From Macrococcoides caseolyticum (GTDB lineage: Bacteria > Bacillota > Bacilli > Staphylococcales > Staphylococcaceae), in the NCBI RefSeq assembly GCF_021366795.1, contig NZ_JAHCPS010000002.1:124001-188000 (forward strand): 64,000 nt of DNA, read 5' to 3'. The notes below the pieces were generated by a model, which was given only the letters and a program-made list of their open reading frames with translations, did not search any database and was not told the DNA's origin. This document shows positions 51,527-61,037 of this stretch, piece after piece; within the stretch, counting starts at the first letter, position 1, and the number at the start of each line of letters is the position of its first letter. A program made the position numbers and the translations under genes.

Positions 51527-52264
51527 ATGTCCATTCAACAATTTGAAAACGCCCTTAAACATAGCAAACGCATCGTATTTTTTGGAGGGGCTGGCGTTTC
51601 CACAGAAAGCGGTATTCCAGATTTTCGCTCAGCAAACGGTATTTTTATGCAGGAAACAAATTCTGAATTTACACCAGAACAAATCATTTCTCATTCATTC
51701 TTTAAACGTTATCCCAAACAATACTTTGATTTCCATTTTGAAAAATTAGTCTATCCAGATGCTCAACCTAATCTTGCGCATATATTTCTTAAAAATTTAG
51801 AAGAGGCGGGTAAAGATGTTACTGTTGTCACACAAAATATCGACGGATTACATCAAGAAGCTGGATCTACGAACGTTCTTGAGTTACACGGTACAGTGAT
51901 TAACAATTATTGTATTGAATGTAATACTCACTACGGTTTAGATGAACTAGTGCGCGATCAAGAAGGTATACCTCGATGTCCAAATGATGGTGGTATCGTA
52001 CGACCAGATATTGTAATGTACGAAGAGGCATTAGATGGTGCGACAATTGAAGCTGCAATACAAGCAATATCAAATGCAGACATGCTCATTGTTGCAGGTA
52101 CTTCCCTCTCGGTTTATCCCGCAGCAGGCTTTGTTGATCTGTTCCGAGGTAAACATCTGGTGGTCATTAATAAAACACCACTAAGAGCCGTAAGACATGA
52201 CGCAATTGTATTTGAAGATAGTATTAGTAATGTATTGAAAAAAGTGCAAAAAGAAAACCGCTAA
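51527..52264 (+). CDS. cobB: NAD-dependent protein deacylase, sirtuin family
   Basis: 245 aa, the only confident plus-strand protein gene here. Rossmann and catalytic motifs: FFGGAGVSTESGIPDFRS near residue 19, TQNIDGLH near 103, catalytic His in LELHGT near 122, GTSLSVYPAAG near 189. The zinc module has CIEC and then CPND: the fourth cysteine is Asp (codon GAT). Length is normal for bacterial sirtuins. Removes acetyl or other acyl groups from lysines. Confidence 0.93.
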   Translation: MSIQQFENALKHSKRIVFFGGAGVSTESGIPDFRSANGIFMQETNSEFTPEQIISHSFFKRYPKQYFDFHFEKLVYPDAQPNLAHIFLKNLEEAGKDVTVVTQNIDGLHQEAGSTNVLELHGTVINNYCIECNTHYGLDELVRDQEGIPRCPNDGGIVRPDIVMYEEALDGATIEAAIQAISNADMLIVAGTSLSVYPAAGFVDLFRGKHLVVINKTPLRAVRHDAIVFEDSISNVLKKVQKENR

Positions 52265-52279
52265 TGAATATTAGCGGTT
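52256..52279 (-). terminator. terminator of the tRNA-Arg gene, overlapping the sirtuin 3' end
   Basis: 9-bp stem AACCGCTAA / TTAGCGGTT with a 6-nt loop, just past the tRNA 3' end on the minus strand, then TTTTCTTTTTGC. May also serve the sirtuin gene from the other side. Confidence 0.7.
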
Positions 52280-52282
52280 AGA

Positions 52283-52356
<74 letters not shown>

Positions 52357-52486
52357 ATAATTTTTTAAGACAAGATTAATTATAATCAACTTCAGACTAT
52401 AAAGTCAATAACATTTAGTAGGAAATTAATTTATAAGCATAATAAATAAAGTATATTTACACATTTATTCTATTATCACAATAAAA

Positions 52487-52537
52487 ATTAAGGTAGTTCT
52501 AACAAAGGTCATTCATTTTGTTTCAAACTACCTTAAT
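52487..52537 (-). terminator. intrinsic terminator of the murI-rdgB-phosphoesterase operon
   Basis: 12-bp perfect stem ATTAAGGTAGTT / AACTACCTTAAT with 27-nt loop, 21 bp past the phosphoesterase stop; TTTTTATTG follows on the minus strand. The remaining 52357-52486 is AT-rich without a gene. Confidence 0.7.
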
Positions 52538-52557
52538 GCTATTTCAAAAAATTACTA

Positions 52558-53058
52558 CTAAAAAATTAATATTTCCTTACCCACAATTTCATGACGTTGA
52601 TTGTAAAATGTCACCATCTTATCACTTTCATCAAATGTTAATACAGCATACGTTTCTTCTTCATCACTTCTTGATTGCGCAATTGAGCCTGGGTTAATAC
52701 ATACGACACCATCTATTACTTCTATACGTTTAACGTGCAGGTGGCCATACAATGCTAATTGACAATCTGCTTTACTCGCCGCTTCAGCTAATCGTTCTCT
52801 TCCATGACCGACTTGATATAAATGACCATGTGTTAAAAAAGCATTAATATCTTTTTGTTGTAATTCATACGTCTCATGAAAATCTTTACTATAATCACAA
52901 TTTCCTCTAATTTTGATATATTCCTTTAATTCAATATCACGATAATCAAACTCTGAATCACCAAGATGGATATACACATCTGCATCATGATGAATTGAAA
53001 CAATATCCGTTAATATATTTTTCATCGAATGATTATCACTTACGACAACCCACTTCAT
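52558..53058 (-). CDS. YfcE/MJ0936-type metallophosphoesterase
   Basis: 166 aa calcineurin-like phosphodiesterase. Metal-site motifs in order: SDNHS (residues 7-11), HLGDSE, RGNCD, FLTHGH and LYGHLH. Small family members hydrolyse phosphodiesters in vitro; in vivo role unclear. Follows rdgB by 2 bp. Confidence 0.88.
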   Translation of the reverse strand: MKWVVVSDNHSMKNILTDIVSIHHDADVYIHLGDSEFDYRDIELKEYIKIRGNCDYSKDFHETYELQQKDINAFLTHGHLYQVGHGRERLAEAASKADCQLALYGHLHVKRIEVIDGVVCINPGSIAQSRSDEEETYAVLTFDESDKMVTFYNQRHEIVGKEILIF

Positions 53059-53060
53059 AA

Positions 53061-53645
53061 TTACGCCTCCTCAATTATGCCTGAATCAAGCATTTTTTGA
53101 ATCGCTTTACTTCTATGAGAAATCTGTGCTTTTTCTTCACCCGTCATCTCTGCTGTTGTTTTACCAACGCTTTCTACGTAAAATATTGGGTCATAACCAA
53201 ATCCGTTCTCACCTTTTGGTTCATGTAATAATGTCCCTTCTACTTCACCACGGAAAGTTTGTGTGGTTTGACCTGGGATACTTACTGCTATCACACATAC
53301 AAATCGTGCATTCCTATCTTCTTTATCTTTCATATTTTGTAACACAAGCTGTAAATTTTTCTCGTCAGTTGCACCTTCACCTGAATAACGTGCTGAATAT
53401 ACACCTGGTGCATTATTTAATGCATCAACTTCTAATCCTGAATCATCACTAATGACAATCTTATTTAATACTTTTGCACCATATTCTGATTTAATGGCTG
53501 CATTCTGTTCGAATGTCGTTCCTGTTTCTTCCACATCAAAATCTGGAATTAAACTTTTAATACCTACAACATTATAATCTTTAAAAATATGTTTAAAATC
53601 ATTGATTTTACCTTGGTTACCTGTTGCAATTACGATATCTCTCAT
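53061..53645 (-). CDS. rdgB: XTP/dITP diphosphatase (RdgB/HAM1)
   Basis: 194 aa. Removes non-canonical purine nucleotides. [12 protein letters not shown] at the N-terminus, [20 protein letters not shown] near 66, and [12 protein letters not shown] near 145. Overlaps murI by 4 bp. Confidence 0.95.
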   Translation of the reverse strand: MRDIVIATGNQGKINDFKHIFKDYNVVGIKSLIPDFDVEETGTTFEQNAAIKSEYGAKVLNKIVISDDSGLEVDALNNAPGVYSARYSGEGATDEKNLQLVLQNMKDKEDRNARFVCVIAVSIPGQTTQTFRGEVEGTLLHEPKGENGFGYDPIFYVESVGKTTAEMTGEEKAQISHRSKAIQKMLDSGIIEEA

Positions 53646-54448
53646 ATGTCCTCCAAATGAATTGAATGAATTTCTAAAGTATCATCATTCAGCCACTCTC
53701 TTGCTATGCGACCAAATTTTTCGGTTTCACCATTTACATAGAATGTATGCTTCGGTGTTTCATTATATTTAGCATGATCTTGACTAAATGTTAATAGCGC
53801 ACTTACTTCACGTGCAGTTTCTAATCCAGATGAAATTACTTTCTTCTCACCAGAAAAATATTTTTCAATATAACCTTGTAACAATGGATAATGCGTACAA
53901 CCTAGAATCACTGTATCACTTTTATCATGGCGCCAGTTACGAAGTGTCTGATGAATAATAATATTAGAAATCGTTGGATCTTTATATCTGATCTGCTCAA
54001 CGAGTGGTACAAATCCTGGACAGCTGACACCATTTACTTCTATTTTGGGATTAATAGATTTTATTTTTTTACGATAGGCTTCAGATTTAATTGTACCTTC
54101 TGTTCCAAGGACTAAGACATGATTATTATTGGTTGTCATAATCGCCGTTCTGGCCCCAGGTTCAATAACACCCACAACAGGAATTGATAACATCTTCTGT
54201 AATGGTTCTAACGCCACAGCTGTCGCTGTATTACAAGCGATTACAAGCATTTTTATATTTTTTGTTAGTAAAAACTCAGCAAGTTGAATTGTATAGTCTC
54301 TCACTTGCTCAGCAGGTCTAGGTCCATAAGGACATCGACTTACATCACCTAAATAACAAATCGATTCATTGGGTAGCTGTCTCATAATTTCTTTTGCAAC
54401 TGTGAGACCACCTACACCAGAATCAATCACACCAATTGGAGCTGACAC
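53642..54448 (-). CDS. murI: glutamate racemase
   Basis: 268 aa. Supplies D-glutamate for peptidoglycan. Catalytic-cysteine motifs [12 protein letters not shown] near residue 70 and [12 protein letters not shown] near 182; N-terminal [12 protein letters not shown]. Overlaps marR by one base. Confidence 0.97.
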   Translation of the reverse strand: MSAPIGVIDSGVGGLTVAKEIMRQLPNESICYLGDVSRCPYGPRPAEQVRDYTIQLAEFLLTKNIKMLVIACNTATAVALEPLQKMLSIPVVGVIEPGARTAIMTTNNNHVLVLGTEGTIKSEAYRKKIKSINPKIEVNGVSCPGFVPLVEQIRYKDPTISNIIIHQTLRNWRHDKSDTVILGCTHYPLLQGYIEKYFSGEKKVISSGLETAREVSALLTFSQDHAKYNETPKHTFYVNGETEKFGRIAREWLNDDTLEIHSIHLEDI

Positions 54449-54882
54449 TACTTTCCACCTTCTTCTGTTGCATGATACAACGCATGTATTTGTTCTGTAA
54501 AAATAGGCAAAGAGAATTCATTGCTCTCACTGATTAGCGTTTTCAAGAATAATTGCCTTTTTTTAATCACGGATTGGATGACTGCCTCACCTTTATTTGT
54601 GAGCAGGATACTTACCTTCCGCCTATCTTCCATACTTTTAGTACGCTCTAAAAAGCCATTCTGATGTAAAATATCAACGAGTTCTGAGGTTGATGAAATT
54701 GCTAAATTCATATGTTTAGCCAGTGTACCAATATTTAAAGGACCTCGCTCTTTTACCCATTGAATCGCGATAAACTGAGTATCTGAAAGCGCATGTTTTT
54801 TAAGTTCACTTCGCCCCTCATCTTTAATAATATCTGCCAAACGCCTTAATTCATATTCAAGTGTGATGATTGACTTATCCAC
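54448..54882 (-). CDS. MarR-family transcriptional regulator
   Basis: 144 aa from a GTG start at 54882 preceded by GAGGTGC; an ATG at 54918 has no good ribosome site. Winged helix with [24 protein letters not shown] and the wing [12 protein letters not shown] (DRR-type DNA contact). It lies at the head of the murI operon. Effector and targets unknown. Confidence 0.85.
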   Translation of the reverse strand: MDKSIITLEYELRRLADIIKDEGRSELKKHALSDTQFIAIQWVKERGPLNIGTLAKHMNLAISSTSELVDILHQNGFLERTKSMEDRRKVSILLTNKGEAVIQSVIKKRQLFLKTLISESNEFSLPIFTEQIHALYHATEEGGK

Positions 54883-54938
54883 TGTATTTGCACCTCTATT
54901 CACCTTTGAACCTATCATATCAAATTATAGCCCAATAA

Positions 54939-54978
54939 AAAAAGGTTTTGAGATATACAATCATCTCAAAACCTTTTT
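54939..54978 (-). terminator. intrinsic terminator of sdhCAB
   Basis: 16-bp perfect stem beginning AAAAAGGTTTTGAGAT with 8-nt loop, ending the long 3' region of sdhB; TTTATTGGG follows on the minus strand. Confidence 0.8.
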
Positions 54979-55016
54979 GCTTGTTGCTTAACGCTTATTT
55001 TATAGCCTCTCCAAAG

Positions 55017-55120
55017 CAGACTCTCGTCAAACTTCAACAAACCTTTCGAAATCATAGAGCGATTTCTTAGGCTTGTCTCCAGTTTGTTTGAGTCTAATCG
55101 CTTTGTCGATAGCCTCTTAG
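55017..55120. repeat. 104-bp palindromic unit A in the sdhB 3' untranslated region
   Basis: Starts CAGACTCTCG, ends GATAGCCTCTTAG. Aligns over its whole length with unit B (55141-55244). Internally folds on AGACTC / GAGTCT ends and a central TTCGAAATC...GCGATTTC stem. A short ORF that crosses it is not convincing. Confidence 0.8.
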
Positions 55121-55140
55121 TTGAAACGGCATCTTCAATG

Positions 55141-55244
55141 CAGGACCTTGCCAAATTTCAGCCACACCTTCGAAATCAAAGCGCGATTTCTTGGTGTGGC
55201 TTCCAATTTGTTTGGTCCTAAACGCATTTCAGATAGCCTCTTAG
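55141..55244. repeat. 104-bp palindromic unit B, overlapping the sdhB stop codon
   Basis: Starts CAGGACCTTG, ends GATAGCCTCTTAG. Same length as unit A with a shared core (TTCGAAATCA, GCGATTTCTT, TTTGTTTG, GATAGCCTCTTAG) and its own compensating outer stem AGGACC / GGTCCT, and CCACACC / GGTGTGG. Confidence 0.8.
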
Positions 55245-56005
55245 TTTACCTGATGGTCTGAACCAAAGAACGATTTAAACATTTGGAATGTTGCTTCACG
55301 GTTCATGGCAGCAATAGATGTTGTTAATGGAATGCCTTTTGGACAGCTTCTGACACAGTTTTGTGAGTTACCACATTCCGCTAATCCGCCTTCTTCCATT
55401 AACGCATGAATTCTTTCATCTTTATTCATACTTCCTGTTGGATGTAAATTGAATAAACGTACTTGTGAAATTGGTTGTGCACCCATAAATTTAGAGTTTG
55501 CATTCACGTTCGGACAAACTTCTAAACAAACACCACATGTCATACATTTAGAAAGTTCATATGCTGTTTGACGTTTCTTCTCAGGCATACGTGGGCCAGG
55601 TCCTAAATCATATGTCCCATCAATCGGTACCCAAGCTTTTACACGTTTTAAGTTATCAAACATTTTAGAACGGTCAACCTGTAAATCACGAATCACAGGG
55701 AATGTTGCCATTGGTGCTAAACGAATCGGCTGTTCTAATGTATCAATGATGGTAGAACATGATTGACGTGCTTTGCCATTAACAACCATAGAACAAGCAC
55801 CACATACTTCTTCCAGACAGTTCATATCCCATGTTACTGGTGTTGTTTTTTCACCTTTGTCATTGACTGGGTTACGCTGTATTTCCATAAGTGCAGCAAT
55901 AACGTTCATATTAGGACGGTAAGGAATCACAAACGTTTCTTCATAAGGCTTACTATTTTGATCTTTTTGACGTGTAATAATGAGCTTTATTGTTTTTTCC
56001 GCCAT
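55241..56005 (-). CDS. sdhB: succinate dehydrogenase iron-sulfur subunit
   Basis: 254 aa. Carries the three clusters: [2Fe-2S] ligands CLEEVCGACSMVV...C near residues 63-83, then CMTCGVCLEVCP near 157 and CGNSQNCVRSCPKG near 215. Passes electrons from SdhA flavin to menaquinone. Last gene of sdhCAB. Confidence 0.97.
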   Translation of the reverse strand: MAEKTIKLIITRQKDQNSKPYEETFVIPYRPNMNVIAALMEIQRNPVNDKGEKTTPVTWDMNCLEEVCGACSMVVNGKARQSCSTIIDTLEQPIRLAPMATFPVIRDLQVDRSKMFDNLKRVKAWVPIDGTYDLGPGPRMPEKKRQTAYELSKCMTCGVCLEVCPNVNANSKFMGAQPISQVRLFNLHPTGSMNKDERIHALMEEGGLAECGNSQNCVRSCPKGIPLTTSIAAMNREATFQMFKSFFGSDHQVN

Positions 56006-56007
56006 GA

Positions 56008-57774
56008 TTATTTACCTCCTTTAGTTGATTTTTTAGAATAGTCACGTACACGTGGTGGAATTAGACTCACATCAACTGGCTCATAGTAGAATTCTGGTGC
56101 TTCTTTCGCTCCTTTAAACTTCGCCATTGTTGTTTTTAACCACTCTTCATCGTTACGTTCCGGGAATTCAGGTTTATAGTGTGCACCACGTGATTCATTT
56201 CGGTTATAAGCTCCGATTGTCATAACACGGGCTAACACTAACATGTTCCATAATTGACGTGTGAAGAATACTGCCTGGTTACTCCATAATGCAGTGTCTT
56301 CCATATCGATATCATGGTAACGTTCCATTAATTCAACAATCTTCTTATCTGTTTCTAATAAACGATCATTATGACGCACAACAGTTACATTCGCTGTCAT
56401 AATTTCGCCAAGTTCTTTATGCAGTTTATAAGCGTTTTCCGTACCTTTCATGTTTAAAAGTGCATCAAAGCGCTTTTGTTCCTCTTCAACTTTGCGTGTA
56501 TAAATTTCTTCTGGTAAATCTGTATAAGATTTCTCTAAACCTTTAACATATTTAATGGCATTCGGTCCTGCAACCATACCACCATAAATTGCAGATAGTA
56601 ATGAGTTTGCACCTAGACGGTTTCCACCGTGTTGTGAGTAATCACATTCACCTGCAGCAAATAATCCAGGAATATTTGTCATTTGATCGTAGTCTACCCA
56701 GATACCACCCATTGAGTAATGAACTGCCGGGAAGATTTTCATAGGTACTTTACGCGGATCATCTCCAGTGAATTTTTCGTAAATTTCGATGATTCCACCA
56801 AGTTTAACATCTAATTCATGTGCATCTTTATGACTTAAATCAAGGTATACCATGTTCTCACCGTTAATACCTAATTTTTGGTTCACACACACATCGAAGA
56901 TCTCACGCGTTGCAATATCACGTGGCACTAAGTTTCCGTAATCTGGGTATTTCTCTTCTAAGAAGTACCAAGGTTTACCGTCTTTATATGTCCAGACACG
57001 TCCACCTTCACCACGCGCTGATTCACTCATTAAGCGTAATTTATCGTCTCCAGGGATTGCAGTCGGATGAATTTGAATGAACTCACCGTTAGCATAAATC
57101 GCACCTTGCTGGTATACAACGGAAGCTGCTGATCCTGTGTTAATCATTGAGTTTGTTGATTTACCGAAGATAATACCAGGTCCACCTGTCGCCATAATAA
57201 CAGCGTCAGAGCCGAATGATTGAATTTCAGATGTTGTTAGGTTTTGAGCGACGATACCACGTGCTGCACCTTCATCATCAAGGACTGCACCTAAAAATTC
57301 CCAACCTTCATATTTTGTAACTAATCCTTCAACTTCAAACTTTCGGACTTGTTCATCTAATGCATATAACAATTGTTGACCAGTTGTCGCACCTGCAAAT
57401 GCTGTACGGTGATATAACGTTCCACCAAAACGACGGAAATCAAGTAACCCTTCAGGTGTTCTATTGAACATAACACCCATACGGTCTAATAAGTGAATAA
57501 TACCTGGTGCCGCTTCAGTCATTGCCTTAACAGGTGGTTGATTCGCCAAGAAATCCCCACCATAAACTGTATCATCAAAGTGAATTAAAGGTGAATCGCC
57601 TTCACCTTTTGTATTAACCGCACCATTAATTCCACCTTGTGCACATACTGAGTGAGAACGTTTCACTGGTACTAATGAAAATAAATCTACACTTGTACCT
57701 GCTTCTGCTGCTTTAATCGTTGCCATAAGACCTGCTAAACCGCCTCCGACAACAATGATATTACTTTTTGCCAT
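56008..57774 (-). CDS. sdhA: succinate dehydrogenase flavoprotein subunit
   Basis: 588 aa. N-terminal FAD site IIVVGGGLAGLMATIKAAEAG-like, the covalent-FAD histidine region SHSVCAQGGINGAVN near residue 41, substrate loop HPTAIPGDDKLRLMSESARG near 237, MGGIWVDYDQM and FAAGECDYSQHGGNRLGANS near 370-385. Oxidises succinate to fumarate. Confidence 0.97.
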   Translation of the reverse strand: MAKSNIIVVGGGLAGLMATIKAAEAGTSVDLFSLVPVKRSHSVCAQGGINGAVNTKGEGDSPLIHFDDTVYGGDFLANQPPVKAMTEAAPGIIHLLDRMGVMFNRTPEGLLDFRRFGGTLYHRTAFAGATTGQQLLYALDEQVRKFEVEGLVTKYEGWEFLGAVLDDEGAARGIVAQNLTTSEIQSFGSDAVIMATGGPGIIFGKSTNSMINTGSAASVVYQQGAIYANGEFIQIHPTAIPGDDKLRLMSESARGEGGRVWTYKDGKPWYFLEEKYPDYGNLVPRDIATREIFDVCVNQKLGINGENMVYLDLSHKDAHELDVKLGGIIEIYEKFTGDDPRKVPMKIFPAVHYSMGGIWVDYDQMTNIPGLFAAGECDYSQHGGNRLGANSLLSAIYGGMVAGPNAIKYVKGLEKSYTDLPEEIYTRKVEEEQKRFDALLNMKGTENAYKLHKELGEIMTANVTVVRHNDRLLETDKKIVELMERYHDIDMEDTALWSNQAVFFTRQLWNMLVLARVMTIGAYNRNESRGAHYKPEFPERNDEEWLKTTMAKFKGAKEAPEFYYEPVDVSLIPPRVRDYSKKSTKGGK

Positions 57775-57801
57775 TATATTGTCACTCCCCTAAATTTCAT
57801 C

Positions 57802-58413
57802 TTAAATAAATGCAAATAACGCACGTAATCCGATAAATGTAATCACTAAGAATGCCCCTAAAGATACATATGCCATCACTTTTTGTGAACGATCAGATTG
57901 TGTAATACCCCAACTTACTGCAAAAGACCATAATCCATTTGAAAAATGGAAAATCACACTTACAATACCAATAACATAACCAATTAAGTTAATTGGATTT
58001 TCAAATAAGTCATGCATCATGTCATAATTAATGTGATGTCCTAATGCTGCCTGTACACGTGTTTGCCATACATGGATTGCAATAAAGATAAAAGCAATAA
58101 TACCTGTAAAACGTTGTAACAAGAACATCCAGTTTCTAAACGTTGAGTAGCGCGTTACATTGTTCTTAGACGTAAAAGCAATATACACACCATAAATCGC
58201 GTGGAATAAAATTGGTAAGTAGATTACGACTGTTTCCAATACAATTTTAAACGGTAAATTCCACATGAAGTCACTCGCTTTATTAAAAGCTTCTGGACTA
58301 TTAACCGCGAAATGGTTTATCACTAAATGTTGAATTAAGAAAACACCTAATGGAATCACTCCGAGTAAAGAATGTAACCTACGTAGTGCAAATGATTTTT
58401 CTGAGCTTGCCAA
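57802..58413 (-). CDS. sdhC: succinate dehydrogenase cytochrome b558 subunit
   Basis: 203 aa with five membrane helices and the membrane His ligands for two haems (FLIQHLVINHF, ILFHAIYGVYIAF, FIAIHVWQTRV, IFHFSNGLWSFAVSWG). Anchors SdhAB and reduces menaquinone. First gene of the operon; promoter region contains repeated TTTGTGAATTTA-like sites. Confidence 0.95.
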   Translation of the reverse strand: MASSEKSFALRRLHSLLGVIPLGVFLIQHLVINHFAVNSPEAFNKASDFMWNLPFKIVLETVVIYLPILFHAIYGVYIAFTSKNNVTRYSTFRNWMFLLQRFTGIIAFIFIAIHVWQTRVQAALGHHINYDMMHDLFENPINLIGYVIGIVSVIFHFSNGLWSFAVSWGITQSDRSQKVMAYVSLGAFLVITFIGLRALFAFI

Positions 58414-58442
58414 GTGAAGTCCCCCCTATAGATCTAATTAAG

Positions 58443-58605
58443 TAAATTCACAAATTCAATAATACGCCTGTTCAATCAGTAAATCAAGAAACCGATTACA
58501 TTTTAGTATAAAAAAAGTTTGTGAATTTATTTTTCATCATTATTGTACCATTCTTTAACGCGTTATGGCATATGAAAATGATTCTCAATTAATAAATTTC
58601 ACAAA
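58443..58605. promoter_or_regulatory. three TTTGTGAA(A)TTTA motifs upstream of sdhC
   Basis: TAAATTCACAAA (58443-58454, minus-reading TTTGTGAATTTA), TTTGTGAATTTA (58518-58529), and TAAATTTCACAAA (58593-58605). TTGTGAA is the half-site of Rex, the NADH-sensing repressor of Gram-positives, but the full 18-bp palindrome is not present. Could be low-affinity Rex sites or sites of another redox regulator. Confidence 0.45.
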
Positions 58606-58615
58606 CGTTTTATTG

Positions 58616-60427
58616 TTAATTCGTTATATCATTTTGGCGATTAACTTCTTGATTTAAAACTTGATGAATTTCATTCGCAAGCTTCAATGGAATACCCGCC
58701 TTTTGCAAGTCTTCTACTGATGCTTCCTTAATACGCTTTACTGAACCAAAGTGTTTCATTAGCATTCGTTTACGCTTCGGTCCAATTCCTTCAATACTAT
58801 CCAGCTGAGACGATAGTCCAGTCTTACGACGTGTATTACGATGAAAAGTTATAGCGAAACGATGCACTTCGTCCTGAATACGTTGTAACAAATAGAAACT
58901 TTGACTCTTTTTATCCAACGGAATAATTTCAAAATCTTCCCCATATAATAGTTCTGCTGTCATATGTTTTTCATTTTTCTTCAGGCCAGCAACCGGAATA
59001 TCAAGATTTAATTCATTTTCTAGTACATCAATTACGCTTGACATATGCCCTTTACCACCATCAACAACAATTAAATCCGGTATTGGTAGATTCTCACGTA
59101 ATACACGTGAATATCTACGTCGAACGACTTCTCGCATACTTTCATAGTCATCAGGTCCAGTTACAGTTTTAATTTTATATTTACGATAGTCACGTTTAGA
59201 TGGCTTTCCATCAATAAAACAAACCATTGCTGCAACAGGATCTACACCTTGAATATTAGAGTTATCAAATGCTTCTATACGCACAGGCGTCTCAATTCCC
59301 ATAGCATTACCTAACGCTTCGATTGCTTTTACGGTACGTGACTCATCTCGTTCAATGATTTCGAATTTATTGGAAAGTGCAATTTGTGCATTTTTTACAG
59401 CAAGATCGACCATTTCTTTTTTCTTACCACGTTTTGGTTGAATAACTTTTGTATCGACAACAGAATTAATCATTTCAAGATCGAGTCCAATCGGGACATG
59501 AACTTCAGCTGGTAAAATATTCTCTTCAAGACCATAAAACTGACCGATAAAACTGTAGAAATGTGCCTTTGAATCATCAATAAGTGGTATCATCGTTACT
59601 TTACGCTCAATTAAATTCCCTTGTCTGACAAAGAATACTTGTATACACATCCATCCTTTATCCACAGCATAGCCAAAGATATCACGTGTCGTCATGTCAC
59701 TCGTCATCATTTTCTGTTTAAACATTAGCGACTCGACATGTGCAATTAAATCTCGATATTCTTTAGCCTCTTCGAATTTTAGCGCATCACTACTCGCCAC
59801 CATCTTTTGACGTAAATCGTCAATGATTGTTGTGTCGTGTCCATTTAAGAAGTCGGTTACAACTTGAATGTAATGCTGATATTTTGTTTCTTCTACATCA
59901 TAGACACAAGGCCCTAAACATTGACCGATATGATAATATAAACATAATTTATTTGGCATTTGATTACATTTTCGAAGAGGGATAATACGATCGAGCAATT
60001 TCTTTGTTTCATGCGCGGCATAGGCATTTGGATAGGGGCCAAAATACTTACCACTATTTTTTTTAACTGTACGAGTCACGATGAGTCTTGGATGTTTTTC
60101 TTTAGTTATTTTAATAAATGGATAACTTTTATCATCCTTTAACAAAATATTAAACCTTGGATAATATTTTTTTATCAATGTAAGTTCGAGTAATAAGGAT
60201 TCTATCTCTGTGTTCGTGACAATATATTCAAAATCTCTAATCTCAAGTACTAATCGTGTCGTTTTTTCATCATGTGCGCCACTAAAATAAGAACGTACAC
60301 GATTGCGTAAATTTTTAGCTTTACCGACATAGATAACTTGACCATGTTTATCTTTCATTTGATAACATCCAGGTTCATTCGGTAAAACCGCAAGTTTTTG
60401 TTTTATTCTTTGTTCATACGCTTCCAT
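58616..60427 (-). CDS. uvrC: excinuclease ABC subunit C
   Basis: 603 aa. GIY-YIG nuclease domain at the N-terminus ([20 protein letters not shown]), UVR motif near residue 200 ([17 protein letters not shown]), RNase H-like domain ([30 protein letters not shown]) and C-terminal helix-hairpin-helix pair ([18 protein letters not shown]). Makes both incisions in nucleotide excision repair. Confidence 0.97.
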   Translation of the reverse strand: MEAYEQRIKQKLAVLPNEPGCYQMKDKHGQVIYVGKAKNLRNRVRSYFSGAHDEKTTRLVLEIRDFEYIVTNTEIESLLLELTLIKKYYPRFNILLKDDKSYPFIKITKEKHPRLIVTRTVKKNSGKYFGPYPNAYAAHETKKLLDRIIPLRKCNQMPNKLCLYYHIGQCLGPCVYDVEETKYQHYIQVVTDFLNGHDTTIIDDLRQKMVASSDALKFEEAKEYRDLIAHVESLMFKQKMMTSDMTTRDIFGYAVDKGWMCIQVFFVRQGNLIERKVTMIPLIDDSKAHFYSFIGQFYGLEENILPAEVHVPIGLDLEMINSVVDTKVIQPKRGKKKEMVDLAVKNAQIALSNKFEIIERDESRTVKAIEALGNAMGIETPVRIEAFDNSNIQGVDPVAAMVCFIDGKPSKRDYRKYKIKTVTGPDDYESMREVVRRRYSRVLRENLPIPDLIVVDGGKGHMSSVIDVLENELNLDIPVAGLKKNEKHMTAELLYGEDFEIIPLDKKSQSFYLLQRIQDEVHRFAITFHRNTRRKTGLSSQLDSIEGIGPKRKRMLMKHFGSVKRIKEASVEDLQKAGIPLKLANEIHQVLNQEVNRQNDITN

Positions 60428-60472
60428 TCAATCACCACGCTTTACCTCACAATTTTAAAACAACAAAATAAA

Positions 60473-60500
60473 AAGAGCAAAATCAAAAGATTTCACTCTT
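60473..60500 (-). terminator. intrinsic terminator after trxA
   Basis: 12-bp stem AAGAGCAAAATC / GATTTCACTCTT with one mismatch and 4-nt loop, TTTTTATTTTG on the minus strand, 24 bp after the trxA stop. Confidence 0.7.
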
Positions 60501-60523
60501 AAAATATCTTTTTCGGCTAAATC

Positions 60524-60838
60524 TTAGTAATGTTTTTCTAAAACAGCTTGTAATTGTTCTTTAGGTTGGAAACCAACAACTTTATCTACTGCTTGACCAT
60601 CTTTGAATACGATTAAAGTTGGAATACTCATCACTTCAAATTTAGCAGCTGTTTCCTGATTTTCATCAACATCAACTTTAACAATGTTTGCTTTACCTTC
60701 TACGTCTTTTGCTAAATCTTCTAATACTGGTGCAATCATTTTACATGGCCCACACCAAGGTGCCCAGAAGTCTACTAATGTTACGCCTTCTTTAATGTTT
60801 TCTTCAAAATTTGTATCTGTTCCTGTAATAATAGCCAT
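60524..60838 (-). CDS. trxA: thioredoxin
   Basis: 104 aa with active site WAPWCGPCKM at residues 28-37 and cis-Pro in MSIPTLIVF. Good AGGAGG ribosome site. A TG-extended -10 TATACT (60880s) lies inside a 9-bp inverted repeat AAATGGAGT / ACTCCATTT (60874-60915), possibly an operator. Confidence 0.97.
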   Translation of the reverse strand: MAIITGTDTNFEENIKEGVTLVDFWAPWCGPCKMIAPVLEDLAKDVEGKANIVKVDVDENQETAAKFEVMSIPTLIVFKDGQAVDKVVGFQPKEQLQAVLEKHY

Positions 60839-60923
60839 AATTTAAATTCCTCCTAATTTAACTTACTGAATATAAATGGAGTATAGCAAAATATAAATAT
60901 TTAATCACTCCATTTGCTCAAGA

Positions 60924-61022
60924 TTAAAGCGCAACAAACAAATAAATTATACCTGCAATTAACATTATGATGGATATGACAATCAAAACTTTCGCCAACT
61001 TATACATATCAAAGTTATCCAC
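60924..61022 (-). CDS. possible 32-residue membrane peptide between mutS2 and trxA
   Basis: GTG-initiated ORF starting DNFDMYKLAKVLIVISIIM after the initiator and ending IIYLFVAL: charged N-terminus then one hydrophobic helix. AGGGA lies just before the start. Fits tightly between mutS2 (15 bp) and the trxA promoter. Small membrane peptides are common, but there is no homology evidence here. Confidence 0.45.
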   Translation of the reverse strand: MDNFDMYKLAKVLIVISIIMLIAGIIYLFVAL

Positions 61023-61037
61023 GTCATCCCTACTTTC

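Noticed and set aside
54966-55154. 62-residue ORF downstream of sdhB
   Set aside because: It runs through the 104-bp palindromic repeats, has repeated RLSTKRLD-type composition caused by them, and has no ribosome site.
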